This document shows, one piece after another, positions 8,312 to 16,296 of a DNA stretch of 64,000 bases (within the stretch, counting starts at the first letter, position 1; the number at the start of each line of letters is the position of its first letter). The notes beneath the pieces are model-generated. The model did not search any database, was not told where the DNA came from, and saw only the letters and a list, made by a program, of their open reading frames with translations. Position numbers and translations under genes: made by a program. Source of the DNA: a virus; the IMG/VR virus record IMGVR_UViG_3300030099_006646, positions 62,001 to 126,000 of that record; one strand, given 5' to 3'.

Positions 8312-8706
8312 AAGATAAAGACCCACATTATGTTGTCAAGCTAGAGAAGGCGATTGCCGAGAAATACGGCAAAGAAGCAATCCAAAACCCCAAGTCTGGC
8401 TGGACACCCGAGAAAGAAAAAGAATACATTGAGCAAGTAAAGAAAATAAAAGAAAAGAGAAACCAAAAACAAGACGCCTCAGAAAAGGTTGAAACTAATG
8501 GGTTTTTGATTAATAAAAAACTACTTAATAGAGAACAAAAAAGAAACTGTCCTGTTTGCGAAAGTTATTCGCTAGAAATAAAAGATGATGTCTATATGAC
8601 AAAATTTGATTGTTGTTTTAGATGTTACATACAATATGTAGAAGATAGAGAAGAACGTTGGGAAACAGGATGGCGTCCAAACATAGGAGACAAAAACAAT
8701 GGCTAG
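8308..8706 (+). CDS. Zinc-ribbon protein of unknown function
   Basis: 132 residues from the ATG at 8308 that overlaps the preceding stop (ATGA). The longer frame from 8230 lies wholly inside the upstream gene. The N-terminal half is charged and helical (GWTPEKEKEYIEQVKKI). The C-terminal half has CPVC (about residue 87) and CCFRC (about 107), a four-cysteine zinc-ribbon arrangement. It sits in the run of small genes ahead of the terminase and its end overlaps the next gene by 8 bases. I do not recognise the family. Confidence 0.55.
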   Translation: MKDKDPHYVVKLEKAIAEKYGKEAIQNPKSGWTPEKEKEYIEQVKKIKEKRNQKQDASEKVETNGFLINKKLLNREQKRNCPVCESYSLEIKDDVYMTKFDCCFRCYIQYVEDREERWETGWRPNIGDKNNG

Positions 8707-9223
8707 TAAAGAAGATTTAGAGGTAATCAGAGCAATCGGTCAGGCAGCAGCTAATGCTTATGACGGAGCTTTAAATGAAGAAGGCGAACCTATCGATATT
8801 GGTTTGGACAGAGAAAAAGGAAACCCTACTCTTAATAGTCGAATTGTAGATGGCTTTAAAATCAAGATGCTTGGAAAAAATCTTTGTGTTTCTTATCAGT
8901 CTGATGTGTTTTTAAAAGATGTACATGACAATGGCTTTGAAAATGATTTAGAAAGAAAAATGAATGATATATCCTCTTTTTTGAAAGAAGAGTTCAAAAA
9001 GATTACTAAAAAAGCTCTTAATCTTAAATCTCTTGGCGATGTAGACGCAAAAGTTCAACAAACTTCCCGTGTTAGAACTTTCGTTGTAGCCACTAAGATG
9101 TATGAAGTTGGCAACCTTTCTAGCGTTGATGCCGTGGAGGGAGAGACGAATATGAAAGGACTCAACAAGAGATTGGACGAGAACTTTCGCTCTTTCCTCG
9201 CAGAAGGTGCATGGAAGGCATAG
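8699..9223 (+). CDS. Conserved-looking phage protein upstream of terminase, unknown
   Basis: 174 residues, mixed alpha/beta, no signal peptide or membrane segment. A central helix (NDISSFLKEEFKKITKKAL) is followed by a strand-rich part (VRTFVVATKMYEVG) and a charged end. It lies 19 bases before the terminase large subunit. The position would suit a small terminase, and length is near T4 gp16 (164 residues), but I see no DNA-binding motif or sequence likeness to support that. Confidence 0.5.
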   Translation: MASKEDLEVIRAIGQAAANAYDGALNEEGEPIDIGLDREKGNPTLNSRIVDGFKIKMLGKNLCVSYQSDVFLKDVHDNGFENDLERKMNDISSFLKEEFKKITKKALNLKSLGDVDAKVQQTSRVRTFVVATKMYEVGNLSSVDAVEGETNMKGLNKRLDENFRSFLAEGAWKA

Positions 9224-9242
9224 TAGATAACTTATCTGAATA

Positions 9243-10817
9243 ATGTCTTATAAGCCAACAAAGAAAGAAATATTAGCAGAAATTGTTAAATCAGGGAAGG
9301 ACCCATCTTACTTTATTAACAACTATGCCAAAATCGCGCACCCTATGCGTGGATTGATTCCGTTTAAGTTGTACCCATTCCAGGATCAGCTTCTTTGTGA
9401 TTTTAATGACCACAGGTTTAATGTTATCTTAAAAGCAAGACAGCTCGGTATTTCAACTATTACCGCAGCATATATTGCTTGGATGATGATGTTCCACCGA
9501 GATAAAAATATCCTTGTTATTGCTACAAAGTTTGGGACCGCTGCCAATCTTGTAAAGAAAGTAAAAGCAATCATTAAGTATCTACCTTCTTGGATGAAGA
9601 TTGCCAATATTCATATTGACAATAGAACTTCTTTTGAGCTTTCTAATGGTTCTCAGATTAAAGCGTCTTCTACTTCTTCAGATGCTGGTCGTTCAGAAGC
9701 GCTTTCTCTCCTTGTTATTGACGAGGCAGCGCATGTTGATGGTCTTGACGACCTTTGGACTGGTCTATATTCTACTCTATCGACTGGTGGTCGATGTATT
9801 GCACTTTCAACCCCGAATGGCTGTGGAAACTGGTTTCATCAAACTTATATTGATGCCGCAGCAGAGAACAACGATTTTTTCCCCACAAAGTTAATGTGGG
9901 ACGTCCACCCAGAGCGCAATCAAGAATGGTTTGAAAAAGAAACAAGAAACATGTCTAGACGACAAGTTGCTCAAGAACTTGAATGCAATTTTAATATGTC
10001 TGGTGAGACTGTATTCCACCCTGACGACATGAGTTACATTGAACAAAGTGTAAAGCCTCCAAAATATAAAACTGCCTTTGACAGAAACTTTTGGATCTGG
10101 GAGGAATATCAAGAAGACTCCACTTATCTTATTTCAGCCGATGTCGCAAGAGGCGACGGAAAAGATTATTCTACATTTCATGTTATAAAAATTGAGACAA
10201 ATGAAGTTGTAGGAGAATACCAAGGAAAGTTAACACCAGACATTTTTTCTGGTATACTTTATGATGCTGGTAAGGAATATGGCGACTGCATGATTGTTGT
10301 GGAGAATATGGCTGCTGGACATACGGTATTGGATAAACTTGTGGAAAGAGAATATCCTAACATTTATTACTCTTACAAATCTACTCACGAGTATGTAGAT
10401 CAGGTAACTGCCGAGCATTCTAATAGTGCTATAGCAGGTTTTACAACCTCTAGCAAGACTAGACCTCTAATAATCGCAAAAATGGAAGAATTCATTAGAA
10501 ATAAACTACTTACGATATATTCGACAAGATTACTTGAGGAGATGAAAACATTCATTTGGCACAATGGTCGCCCGCAAGCTATGAGAAAGTATAATGATGA
10601 CTTGGTTATGGCTTGTGCGATAAGTTGCTGGGTGAGAGATACAGCTTTTGAAACAAACAAAAGAGAACTAGAATATAAAAAAGCATTTTTGGATTCTATG
10701 ATGACTACAAAAAAAGAAATCAATACAACAATCCCAGGAATGCAAGGATATAAAGCAATAAAAACACAGAATACGGTTAAACAATACAAAGATTATAATT
10801 GGCTTTTAAAAGGATAG
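9243..10817 (+). CDS. Terminase large subunit (gp17-like)
   Basis: 524 residues with both domains of the packaging motor. The ATPase has a Walker A-like ARQLGIST (65-72), in which the usual Lys of GKS/T is Ile, Walker B LLVIDEAAH near 157, and the coupling motif ALSTPNG. The RNase H-fold nuclease begins with SADVARGDGKDYS near 298 and continues with the acid in VVENMAAG. It packages concatemeric DNA into proheads through the portal encoded 4 bases downstream. Size is somewhat below T4 gp17 (610). Confidence 0.93.
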   Translation: MSYKPTKKEILAEIVKSGKDPSYFINNYAKIAHPMRGLIPFKLYPFQDQLLCDFNDHRFNVILKARQLGISTITAAYIAWMMMFHRDKNILVIATKFGTAANLVKKVKAIIKYLPSWMKIANIHIDNRTSFELSNGSQIKASSTSSDAGRSEALSLLVIDEAAHVDGLDDLWTGLYSTLSTGGRCIALSTPNGCGNWFHQTYIDAAAENNDFFPTKLMWDVHPERNQEWFEKETRNMSRRQVAQELECNFNMSGETVFHPDDMSYIEQSVKPPKYKTAFDRNFWIWEEYQEDSTYLISADVARGDGKDYSTFHVIKIETNEVVGEYQGKLTPDIFSGILYDAGKEYGDCMIVVENMAAGHTVLDKLVEREYPNIYYSYKSTHEYVDQVTAEHSNSAIAGFTTSSKTRPLIIAKMEEFIRNKLLTIYSTRLLEEMKTFIWHNGRPQAMRKYNDDLVMACAISCWVRDTAFETNKRELEYKKAFLDSMMTTKKEINTTIPGMQGYKAIKTQNTVKQYKDYNWLLKG

Positions 10818-10820
10818 TAA

Positions 10821-12752
10821 ATGGCTAGCAAGAAAAACACAAGGAACCCTCAAAGTAACCTCTTTAAACAACTTACCCGTTTATTTTCAGGTCCTATCAC
10901 AGATTACAGAAGGCAAAATCCTAGAAAAGAAAGAAGACGCCAGCTAGACAAATATAGTTTTCAATCTGCCGGTGGATTAGAGTTTAAAAAGAGCGCTTAT
11001 GACCCATACAAAAACCTTGGAGCCAACTTCTTTAACAATCAAAGCCGTATGGAAAGATACCTTGACTTTGACCAAATGGAGTATTCTCCAGAGCTTCACT
11101 CTGCTTTAGATATTTATGCAGATGAAATGACAACTTCTAACGAGTTTAGCCCTCTTTTAGGTATCGCCTGTCCTAACGAAGAAATACGCTTTACTCTTGA
11201 GAACCTTTATCACAACGTCCTAAACATTGATTTTAATCTTTTTGGCTGGTGTCGCACAATGTGCAAGTATGGAGATTATTTCCTTTACCTTGATATTGAC
11301 GACGAACAAGGAATTAAAAACGCCATCGGTCTTCCAGCAAAAGAGATTGAGCGCTTAGAAGGCGAAGACCCAACAAATCCAAACTACGTCCAGTTCCAAT
11401 GGAACTCGGGCGGTCTAACTTTCGAAAACTGGCAAATGGCTCATTTTCGTATCTTAGGCAACGACAAACACGCTCCCTACGGGACATCCGTCCTCGACCC
11501 CGCTCGTCGCATTTGGCGACAACTTACACTCCTTGAAGATGCTATGATGGCTTATCGTATTGTTAGAGCACCAGAAAGAAGAGTTTTTTATATTGATACT
11601 GGTAATATTTCTCCCGAAGATGTCGAACAATACATGCAGAAAGTCATGACCCAAATGAAGCGCAATCAAGTTGTAGATGCCGACACAGGTCGAGTCGATC
11701 TTCGCTACAACCCTATGTCTGTTGAAGAAGACTATTGGGTTCCCGTAAGAGGAGCAACTAACACTCGTATTGAAAACCTTCCAGGTGGAACCTATACAGG
11801 TGACATTGATGACGTTAAGTATTTAAGAGATAAACTATTCAGCGCAATCAAAATCCCTGCATCTTACCTCTCTGCCACCGACGAAGGTGGAGAAGATAAG
11901 ACAACTCTCTCGCAGAAAGACATTCGTTTCGCCAGAACAATTCAGCGGCTTCAAAGAGCTGTTATTTCTGAGCTTGAAAAGATTGGTGTTATCCATCTTT
12001 ATACGCTCGGCTTCAGAGGAGAGGATTTGGTTTCATTTAGCTTGACTTTAAATAATCCTTCTAAAATCGCTGAACTCCAAGAACTTGAACACTGGAGAAC
12101 AAAATTTGAAGTTGCTTCTTCTGCCACAGAAGGCTTCTTTAGCAAACGTTGGATTTTCGAGAATTTATTCAATATGTCACATGAAGATATCAATAGAGTT
12201 CAAAGAGAAAAGTTTTACGATAAAAAATATGATACTGCCTTAGAAGGAACTACAGAAGAAGCTCTTGGAGACACAGCCGGTGGTGCAGGTTTTGATACAG
12301 GCGGGGAGGGTGATCTGTTCGATGATGCCGGTGGAGATGACCTTGAAGCCCCTGATGCCGAAGGTGCCGATCTAGATCTTGAAGAACCCGCTGCTGAAGA
12401 AGCGCCTGCTGAAGAAGAATCTCCAACAGGTGGTCTTATAACAGCTCCTGGCAAAAGAGATGATGAAAATTATAAAGTAACAAAAGTTGATAAAATGGGA
12501 AATAAAAAAGAAACAACTACCGCCTCAAACGGAAAGTGGAATACTCCTGTAAGTCACGATCGCAGAACTTCTTCTGGTCCTCGAAAAAGACAAATAAAAG
12601 CCAAAGGAGATATCCCACAGCCAATGAAAAGCTTAGGTCGTGGTATCACAGAAGAACTTGCTACTACTTATAAGAAGGAAGAAGAACTTTTGTTTCAGAC
12701 AAAGATAGATATTGATAATCTTATAGCTGGCTTGGAGAACAAAATTAAATGA
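10821..12752 (+). CDS. Portal protein (gp20-like)
   Basis: 643 residues, compared with 524 for T4 gp20. The N-terminal region RKERRRQLDKYSFQSAGG, the central YGTSVLDPARRIWRQL and the segment KLFSAIKIPASYL...DKTTLSQKDIRFARTIQRLQ are typical of T4-type portals. The extra length is a C-terminal Asp/Glu/Ala-rich tail (about 475-545) and a basic stretch. It forms the dodecamer at the head vertex where terminase docks. The end overlaps the next gene by 4 bases. Confidence 0.92.
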   Translation: MASKKNTRNPQSNLFKQLTRLFSGPITDYRRQNPRKERRRQLDKYSFQSAGGLEFKKSAYDPYKNLGANFFNNQSRMERYLDFDQMEYSPELHSALDIYADEMTTSNEFSPLLGIACPNEEIRFTLENLYHNVLNIDFNLFGWCRTMCKYGDYFLYLDIDDEQGIKNAIGLPAKEIERLEGEDPTNPNYVQFQWNSGGLTFENWQMAHFRILGNDKHAPYGTSVLDPARRIWRQLTLLEDAMMAYRIVRAPERRVFYIDTGNISPEDVEQYMQKVMTQMKRNQVVDADTGRVDLRYNPMSVEEDYWVPVRGATNTRIENLPGGTYTGDIDDVKYLRDKLFSAIKIPASYLSATDEGGEDKTTLSQKDIRFARTIQRLQRAVISELEKIGVIHLYTLGFRGEDLVSFSLTLNNPSKIAELQELEHWRTKFEVASSATEGFFSKRWIFENLFNMSHEDINRVQREKFYDKKYDTALEGTTEEALGDTAGGAGFDTGGEGDLFDDAGGDDLEAPDAEGADLDLEEPAAEEAPAEEESPTGGLITAPGKRDDENYKVTKVDKMGNKKETTTASNGKWNTPVSHDRRTSSGPRKRQIKAKGDIPQPMKSLGRGITEELATTYKKEEELLFQTKIDIDNLIAGLENKIK

Positions 12753-13567
12753 AATTTAAACATAATAAAAAAAGAAATACCGCTTTTGTATTTGAGAGCT
12801 TAGTGAGAGAAGTTGTAAAGAGCGTTATTTCTGAAGATCTTGATCGCAAAAACAAAATAATCAAAACACTTAAAACATTCTTTAACAAAGAAACTGAACT
12901 TTATAAAGAGTTGCAAATTTATAACTCTATCTTGGAAACAAGAGATATGGATAAAGAGTTAAAAGAAAAGGTTATCAAAGAAGCAAGATTTCAACACTCC
13001 AAGCTTGATAAGGATTCTATTTTTAATTCTCAAACATCTCTTATCAACGAAATCAATAAAAATGTAACAAAAGATCTTTTTAACAATTTTATCCCTAACT
13101 ACAAGAACTTAGCTACGATTTATAACTTTTTAAACTTGGATGTTGCTCCAAAAAAGAAAGTTATTTTAGAAAGCAAGCTTGTAGAGGAACTAAAACAACT
13201 TGAAGAAGAAAAGAAAGTCCCAACAGACCAGCTTACTTTTAATGTTTTTATGAAAAAATATAACAAGCAATATGGCGATGGACTCTTACAGGAACAAAAA
13301 ACACTTCTCAACAAATACATCACGTCTTTCTCCGACAACGGGCTTGGATTAAAAGTCTTCCTTAACGAAGAAGTTGGACGTATCAAGACAAAACTAAAAG
13401 AAACTCTTGAGACAGAGCTTGTAAAAGAAAACGATGGTATTAAAGAAAAAATCCTAAAGGTTACAGAGATTGTAGAATCTTTGAAAAGTCAACCTATCAA
13501 TCAAGATGTTCTCAAAAGTATTCTTAAAATACAAAACTTGTTAAGTGAGATGGAACAAAATGGCTAA
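12749..13567 (+). CDS. Coiled-coil protein of the head operon, unknown
   Basis: 272 residues, highly charged and almost wholly helical, with a basic start MKFKHNKKRNTAFVF and many Lys/Glu heptads. No catalytic motif. It overlaps the portal gene (ATGA) and the following gene by 8 bases, so it belongs to the portal-protease operon. A role in prohead core or portal assembly is plausible from position but not shown by sequence. Confidence 0.55.
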   Translation: MKFKHNKKRNTAFVFESLVREVVKSVISEDLDRKNKIIKTLKTFFNKETELYKELQIYNSILETRDMDKELKEKVIKEARFQHSKLDKDSIFNSQTSLINEINKNVTKDLFNNFIPNYKNLATIYNFLNLDVAPKKKVILESKLVEELKQLEEEKKVPTDQLTFNVFMKKYNKQYGDGLLQEQKTLLNKYITSFSDNGLGLKVFLNEEVGRIKTKLKETLETELVKENDGIKEKILKVTEIVESLKSQPINQDVLKSILKIQNLLSEMEQNG

Positions 13568-14084
13568 AGAAATTAATGTAACAGTAAAATATAAGAAACT
13601 TATTGAAGTTGCCTTGGATGTCAAGAAGTCTTTGGATGGAAATCTCATGATCTTCGACCATAAAGATATTGATATTGTTATCATTACAGAAAGCAAGAAG
13701 GTTGTTACATTCCCAAAAAACGAATATTCCAAGCACGTTTATCCAACGCAAGACAAGTTATTTAATTATTTAAGGCGCGATGGTGTTATTAAATACGACA
13801 GCATTAAAGGTGGAAACATTTTTATGTCTATGGAAGCTATGATTGCAGAATCAGAAGAAGTTAATTCTATTGATGCAACACTCTACTCTATCTCTAAGTT
13901 TATGACTGAAGAAAGAGAAATTTTTAAATACGAAGATGAGATGATGCAGCAGGAGGAAGAAAACCTCACAGATCCTTCACCAGAGGACTCAACAGAACTT
14001 GGAGAGGTCCCACAAGACCCAAGGAAAGGGAGCATCGTTCCAGGCATTAACCCTTATGGTCTACCTGCACAATACAACATGTGA
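13560..14084 (+). CDS. Head-operon protein, unknown
   Basis: 174 residues from ATG 13560, which overlaps the preceding stop; the ORF can be extended to 13545 but without a better ribosome site. The N-terminal half is mixed alpha/beta (VTVKYKKLIEVALDVKKS). The C-terminal part is acidic and then Pro/Gly-rich (GSIVPGINPYGLPAQYNM). No domain recognised. Its place between portal and prohead protease suggests a head-assembly role. Confidence 0.55.
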   Translation: MAKEINVTVKYKKLIEVALDVKKSLDGNLMIFDHKDIDIVIITESKKVVTFPKNEYSKHVYPTQDKLFNYLRRDGVIKYDSIKGGNIFMSMEAMIAESEEVNSIDATLYSISKFMTEEREIFKYEDEMMQQEEENLTDPSPEDSTELGEVPQDPRKGSIVPGINPYGLPAQYNM

Positions 14085-14088
14085 TTGA

Positions 14089-14403
14089 ATGGATTTAGTT
14101 TATTTTATTTTATGTGCCTATGGCATGACGCAGATTATTCTTTATGGTTCTATCTTTAATAAAATTCGACCTTCTAAAGATTGGCTTAAAGGCTTCGGAA
14201 AATTATTTCACTGCGCGATGTGCATGGGCTTTTGGGTAGGAGTTTTTCTTGCTTTTTTAAGTCCTTTTTGTTCTTTGTGGCAGTATGAACTTAGTGCTGC
14301 TAATATTTTTCTTCTAGGGTGTCTATCGTCGGGAGCATCGTATATTTTAAACCGCCTTGTGAATGACGACGGAGTTTCTATCACTTTAAATAAAAATGAA
14401 TGA
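14089..14403 (+). CDS. Small membrane protein, DUF1360-like
   Basis: 104 residues with three hydrophobic segments: the N terminus (LVYFILCAYGMTQIILYG), a middle one (CAMCMGFWVGVFLAFLSPF) and SAANIFLLGCLSSGASYIL. The CxxCxGFWVG motif is like that of DUF1360 membrane proteins; I recall that family from memory and could not search. No ribosome site is obvious before the ATG. Function unknown. Confidence 0.5.
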   Translation: MDLVYFILCAYGMTQIILYGSIFNKIRPSKDWLKGFGKLFHCAMCMGFWVGVFLAFLSPFCSLWQYELSAANIFLLGCLSSGASYILNRLVNDDGVSITLNKNE

Positions 14404-14424
14404 TGCTTTAAGTGCTTAAAGATA

Positions 14425-14432
14425 CTATTTAT
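14425..14432 (+). promoter_or_regulatory. CTATTTAT element, candidate late promoter
   Basis: Exact octamer CTATTTAT preceded by GATA, 39 bases ahead of the mini-ORF at 14464 and 132 bases ahead of the prohead protease. Confidence 0.5.
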
Positions 14433-14463
14433 TGTGGTATTTTATATTTAGGAGTCTAGTAAA

Positions 14464-14529
14464 ATGCAAAGACAAAACACCCCCCGAGTTAGACGCTGTT
14501 GCAGCGGAAGTAATACCAAGCAGGGGTGA
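14464..14529 (+). CDS. 21-residue mini-ORF (basic, di-cysteine) ending in a terminator
   Basis: ATG at 14464 follows a good TTTAGGAG ribosome site. The 21-residue product MQRQNTPRVRRCC... is basic with paired cysteines. Its TGA lies in the loop of the hairpin at 14518-14538, so translation to the stop would open the hairpin. It could be a leader peptide that controls read-through into the prohead protease gene, or it could be a chance frame. Confidence 0.35.
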   Translation: MQRQNTPRVRRCCSGSNTKQG

Positions 14530-14544
14530 GCCCTGCTTCTTTTT
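14518..14544 (+). terminator. Hairpin plus T-run between mini-ORF and prohead protease
   Basis: Perfect 8-bp stem AAGCAGGG (14518-14525) / CCCTGCTT (14531-14538), 5-base loop GTGAG, then CTTTTT. It is 13 bases before the gp21 ATG, so it is either an attenuator or a terminator bypassed by processive late transcription. Confidence 0.65.
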
Positions 14545-14556
14545 AGGAAATAAAAT

Positions 14557-15177
14557 ATGACTAAACAACTTATTAGAGAATTTTATGAACTTTGCCCTGA
14601 TGGTAACTGCGTTATGGACGTGTTGACTGAGGGCGAAAAAACCCGTCGTGATAATGGATCAGTGTTTCTTGTTGGTATTTGCCAAAAAGCAGGCACAAAA
14701 AACGGAAACGGCAGGGTTTATCCTAAAAACGTCTTGGAAAGAGAGATAGAAAACTATCAACAACTTGTTCGCGAAAGACGCGCACTTGGAGAGCTTGACC
14801 ATCCAGACGATTCTGTCATTAATCTTAAAAATGCTTCACACCTTATCACAAAAATGTGGTGGGATGGGGACAGTGTAATGGGAAAGATTGAAGTTTTAGA
14901 CACTCCGTCCGGTAAAATACTTAAAGACCTTTTGAACTCTGGCGTAAAGTTGGGAATTTCCTCCAGAGGTATGGGATCTGTAAAAGAATCTATGGGCGCT
15001 TTAACTGTAGAAGACGATTTTCAACTTATTTGTTTTGATATGGTAGCTGACCCTTCTACTCCTGGTGCTTTTATGAACCTTTCAGAGTCTAAAAAGACAC
15101 CGACCTTTACAAAGGAACTTTCCCAAGTTGATAAAATCAACTTTGCTTTAAATGACATCCTCAAGGAGGCAAAATGA
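14557..15177 (+). CDS. Prohead core protease (gp21-like)
   Basis: 206 residues, close to T4 gp21 (212). The herpesvirus-protease-type fold is marked by GRVYPKNVLEREI, the catalytic His in GELDHP (about residue 82), the Ser in LGISSRGMGS (about 134) and FDMVADPSTPGA. It matures the prohead by cutting scaffold and capsid N termini at (L/I)xE sites. A candidate site is seen in the capsid protein at LKE59|S. The end overlaps the next gene by 4 bases. Confidence 0.9.
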   Translation: MTKQLIREFYELCPDGNCVMDVLTEGEKTRRDNGSVFLVGICQKAGTKNGNGRVYPKNVLEREIENYQQLVRERRALGELDHPDDSVINLKNASHLITKMWWDGDSVMGKIEVLDTPSGKILKDLLNSGVKLGISSRGMGSVKESMGALTVEDDFQLICFDMVADPSTPGAFMNLSESKKTPTFTKELSQVDKINFALNDILKEAK

Positions 15178-15578
15178 AAAAAGCAGAACTAAAAAGAGCT
15201 TTAAAGCCCCTAGTCAAAGAATGCATCAAAGAAGTATTATTTGAAGACGGTGTGTTATCTGGTATTATTGCCGAAGTCGTCACAGGTCTCGGAGCAGGTC
15301 AAGTTGTCATGGAACAAAAAACCCAACAAGTTGACCAAGAAGCTCTTCTTCGCGAAAAGGCAGAGCAAATGGAAGCCGAAAGACAAAGAAGAATAAAAAG
15401 ACTCAATGAAAGTTCTGGATTAGGCAAGAAGGTTAACGTATTTGAAAGCGTTAAACCGATTCAAGAATCCAAGCAAAGCGGTCCTTCCCCGCTTGCTGGA
15501 ACATCTCCAGGCGACAGCGGAGTTGACATCTCAGGCATTATGAATGTCTCGCGCCATAATTGGAAGGACCTCATCTAA
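15174..15578 (+). CDS. Prohead-core-like protein with N-terminal tag
   Basis: 134 residues. The start MKKAELKRALKPLVKECIKEV is a Lys-rich amphipathic helix ending at LFE|D, like the tag family in this window. A short Gly/Val segment is followed by a charged helix (EKAEQMEAERQRRIKRL) and a Pro/Gly/Ser-rich end. It overlaps the protease gene (ATGA), as expected for a core or internal head protein. Exact role unknown. Confidence 0.5.
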   Translation: MKKAELKRALKPLVKECIKEVLFEDGVLSGIIAEVVTGLGAGQVVMEQKTQQVDQEALLREKAEQMEAERQRRIKRLNESSGLGKKVNVFESVKPIQESKQSGPSPLAGTSPGDSGVDISGIMNVSRHNWKDLI

Positions 15579-15587
15579 GGGAAAATA

Positions 15588-15806
15588 ATGGCAAAACCAA
15601 AAAATTTAGAAGTAACTTTGCAGCAATGTAAAGGAGATCAAAACAGACTAATCAAGAGATTTATTAAAAAATTTAAAAAGTCTGGAATAATGGACGAGTT
15701 GAGAGATAGAAGGTTCCATCAAAAGAAATCAGACAAAAGAAGAAGAAAGAAAAACCAAAGAAAGAGAATACTTAAAAAAGAGCAACAAAAAAGAGGAGTT
15801 AAATAA
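15588..15806 (+). CDS. Ribosomal protein bS21-like protein
   Basis: 72 residues, very basic. The pattern LIKRFIKKFKKSGIMDELRDRRF aligns by eye with bacterial S21 ([22 protein letters not shown]), followed by the S21-style run of Lys and Arg (KSDKRRRKKNQRKRIL). Length matches S21 (about 70). S21 sits on the 30S platform near the anti-Shine-Dalgarno and aids initiation. Phage-borne S21 genes are known from other aquatic phages, where replacement of the host protein has been proposed. It lies inside the head operon, and its stop overlaps the next start (TAATG), so it would be co-expressed with structural genes. Confidence 0.78.
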   Translation: MAKPKNLEVTLQQCKGDQNRLIKRFIKKFKKSGIMDELRDRRFHQKKSDKRRRKKNQRKRILKKEQQKRGVK

Positions 15807-16279
15807 TGTCAGTTTTTGAACAATATTCACCAGGGCTTGGAAGCGTAGGAAATTATCAGGTAGCAGGGACACCTTGGCTTACATCGTCAACCATCCCAGC
15901 TTCTGGCAATGTAGCTAATACTTCAAGAAATTCTAGCACGCAACATATCCAGTTTCCTTACGTTACAAAGCAGATTACAATAGAAAACATTGGAACAGGA
16001 GAAATCTGCTTTACTCTTAAGGACGAAGGAAATGCTCTTGGCGATGGCGTTAACGGTGGTCACTCCTTTACTATTCCTCCATCAGGATCAAATGGATCGC
16101 CTCTTAGTAGAGTGACTCTTGACATGAAAACAAAAGAAATTTTTATCTCAAACAAACATAATCAACCTGGAGGCTTTCAGGTTTATGCTTCTTTAACAAG
16201 AATCGACAGAAGACACATGTTTGAACTCACAGGATCTGGTATTAACAGCGAGCCAGGTGATACAACAATCGTACCATAA
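15806..16279 (+). CDS. Small beta-rich structural protein
   Basis: 157 residues, Gly/Ser/Thr/Asn-rich and beta-type (QITIENIGTGEICFTL, GGFQVYASLTRIDRR), with no membrane or signal segment. Its start overlaps the S21-like gene stop. Its place before two fibers and its composition suggest a virion component, perhaps a head decoration or tail accessory protein. No family recognised. Confidence 0.5.
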   Translation: MSVFEQYSPGLGSVGNYQVAGTPWLTSSTIPASGNVANTSRNSSTQHIQFPYVTKQITIENIGTGEICFTLKDEGNALGDGVNGGHSFTIPPSGSNGSPLSRVTLDMKTKEIFISNKHNQPGGFQVYASLTRIDRRHMFELTGSGINSEPGDTTIVP

Positions 16280-16296
16280 CAGCTTAGGGGAAGGAA

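Noticed and set aside
8699-9223. Small terminase subunit
   Set aside because: Position and size fit, but no DNA-binding motif or recognisable likeness was seen.
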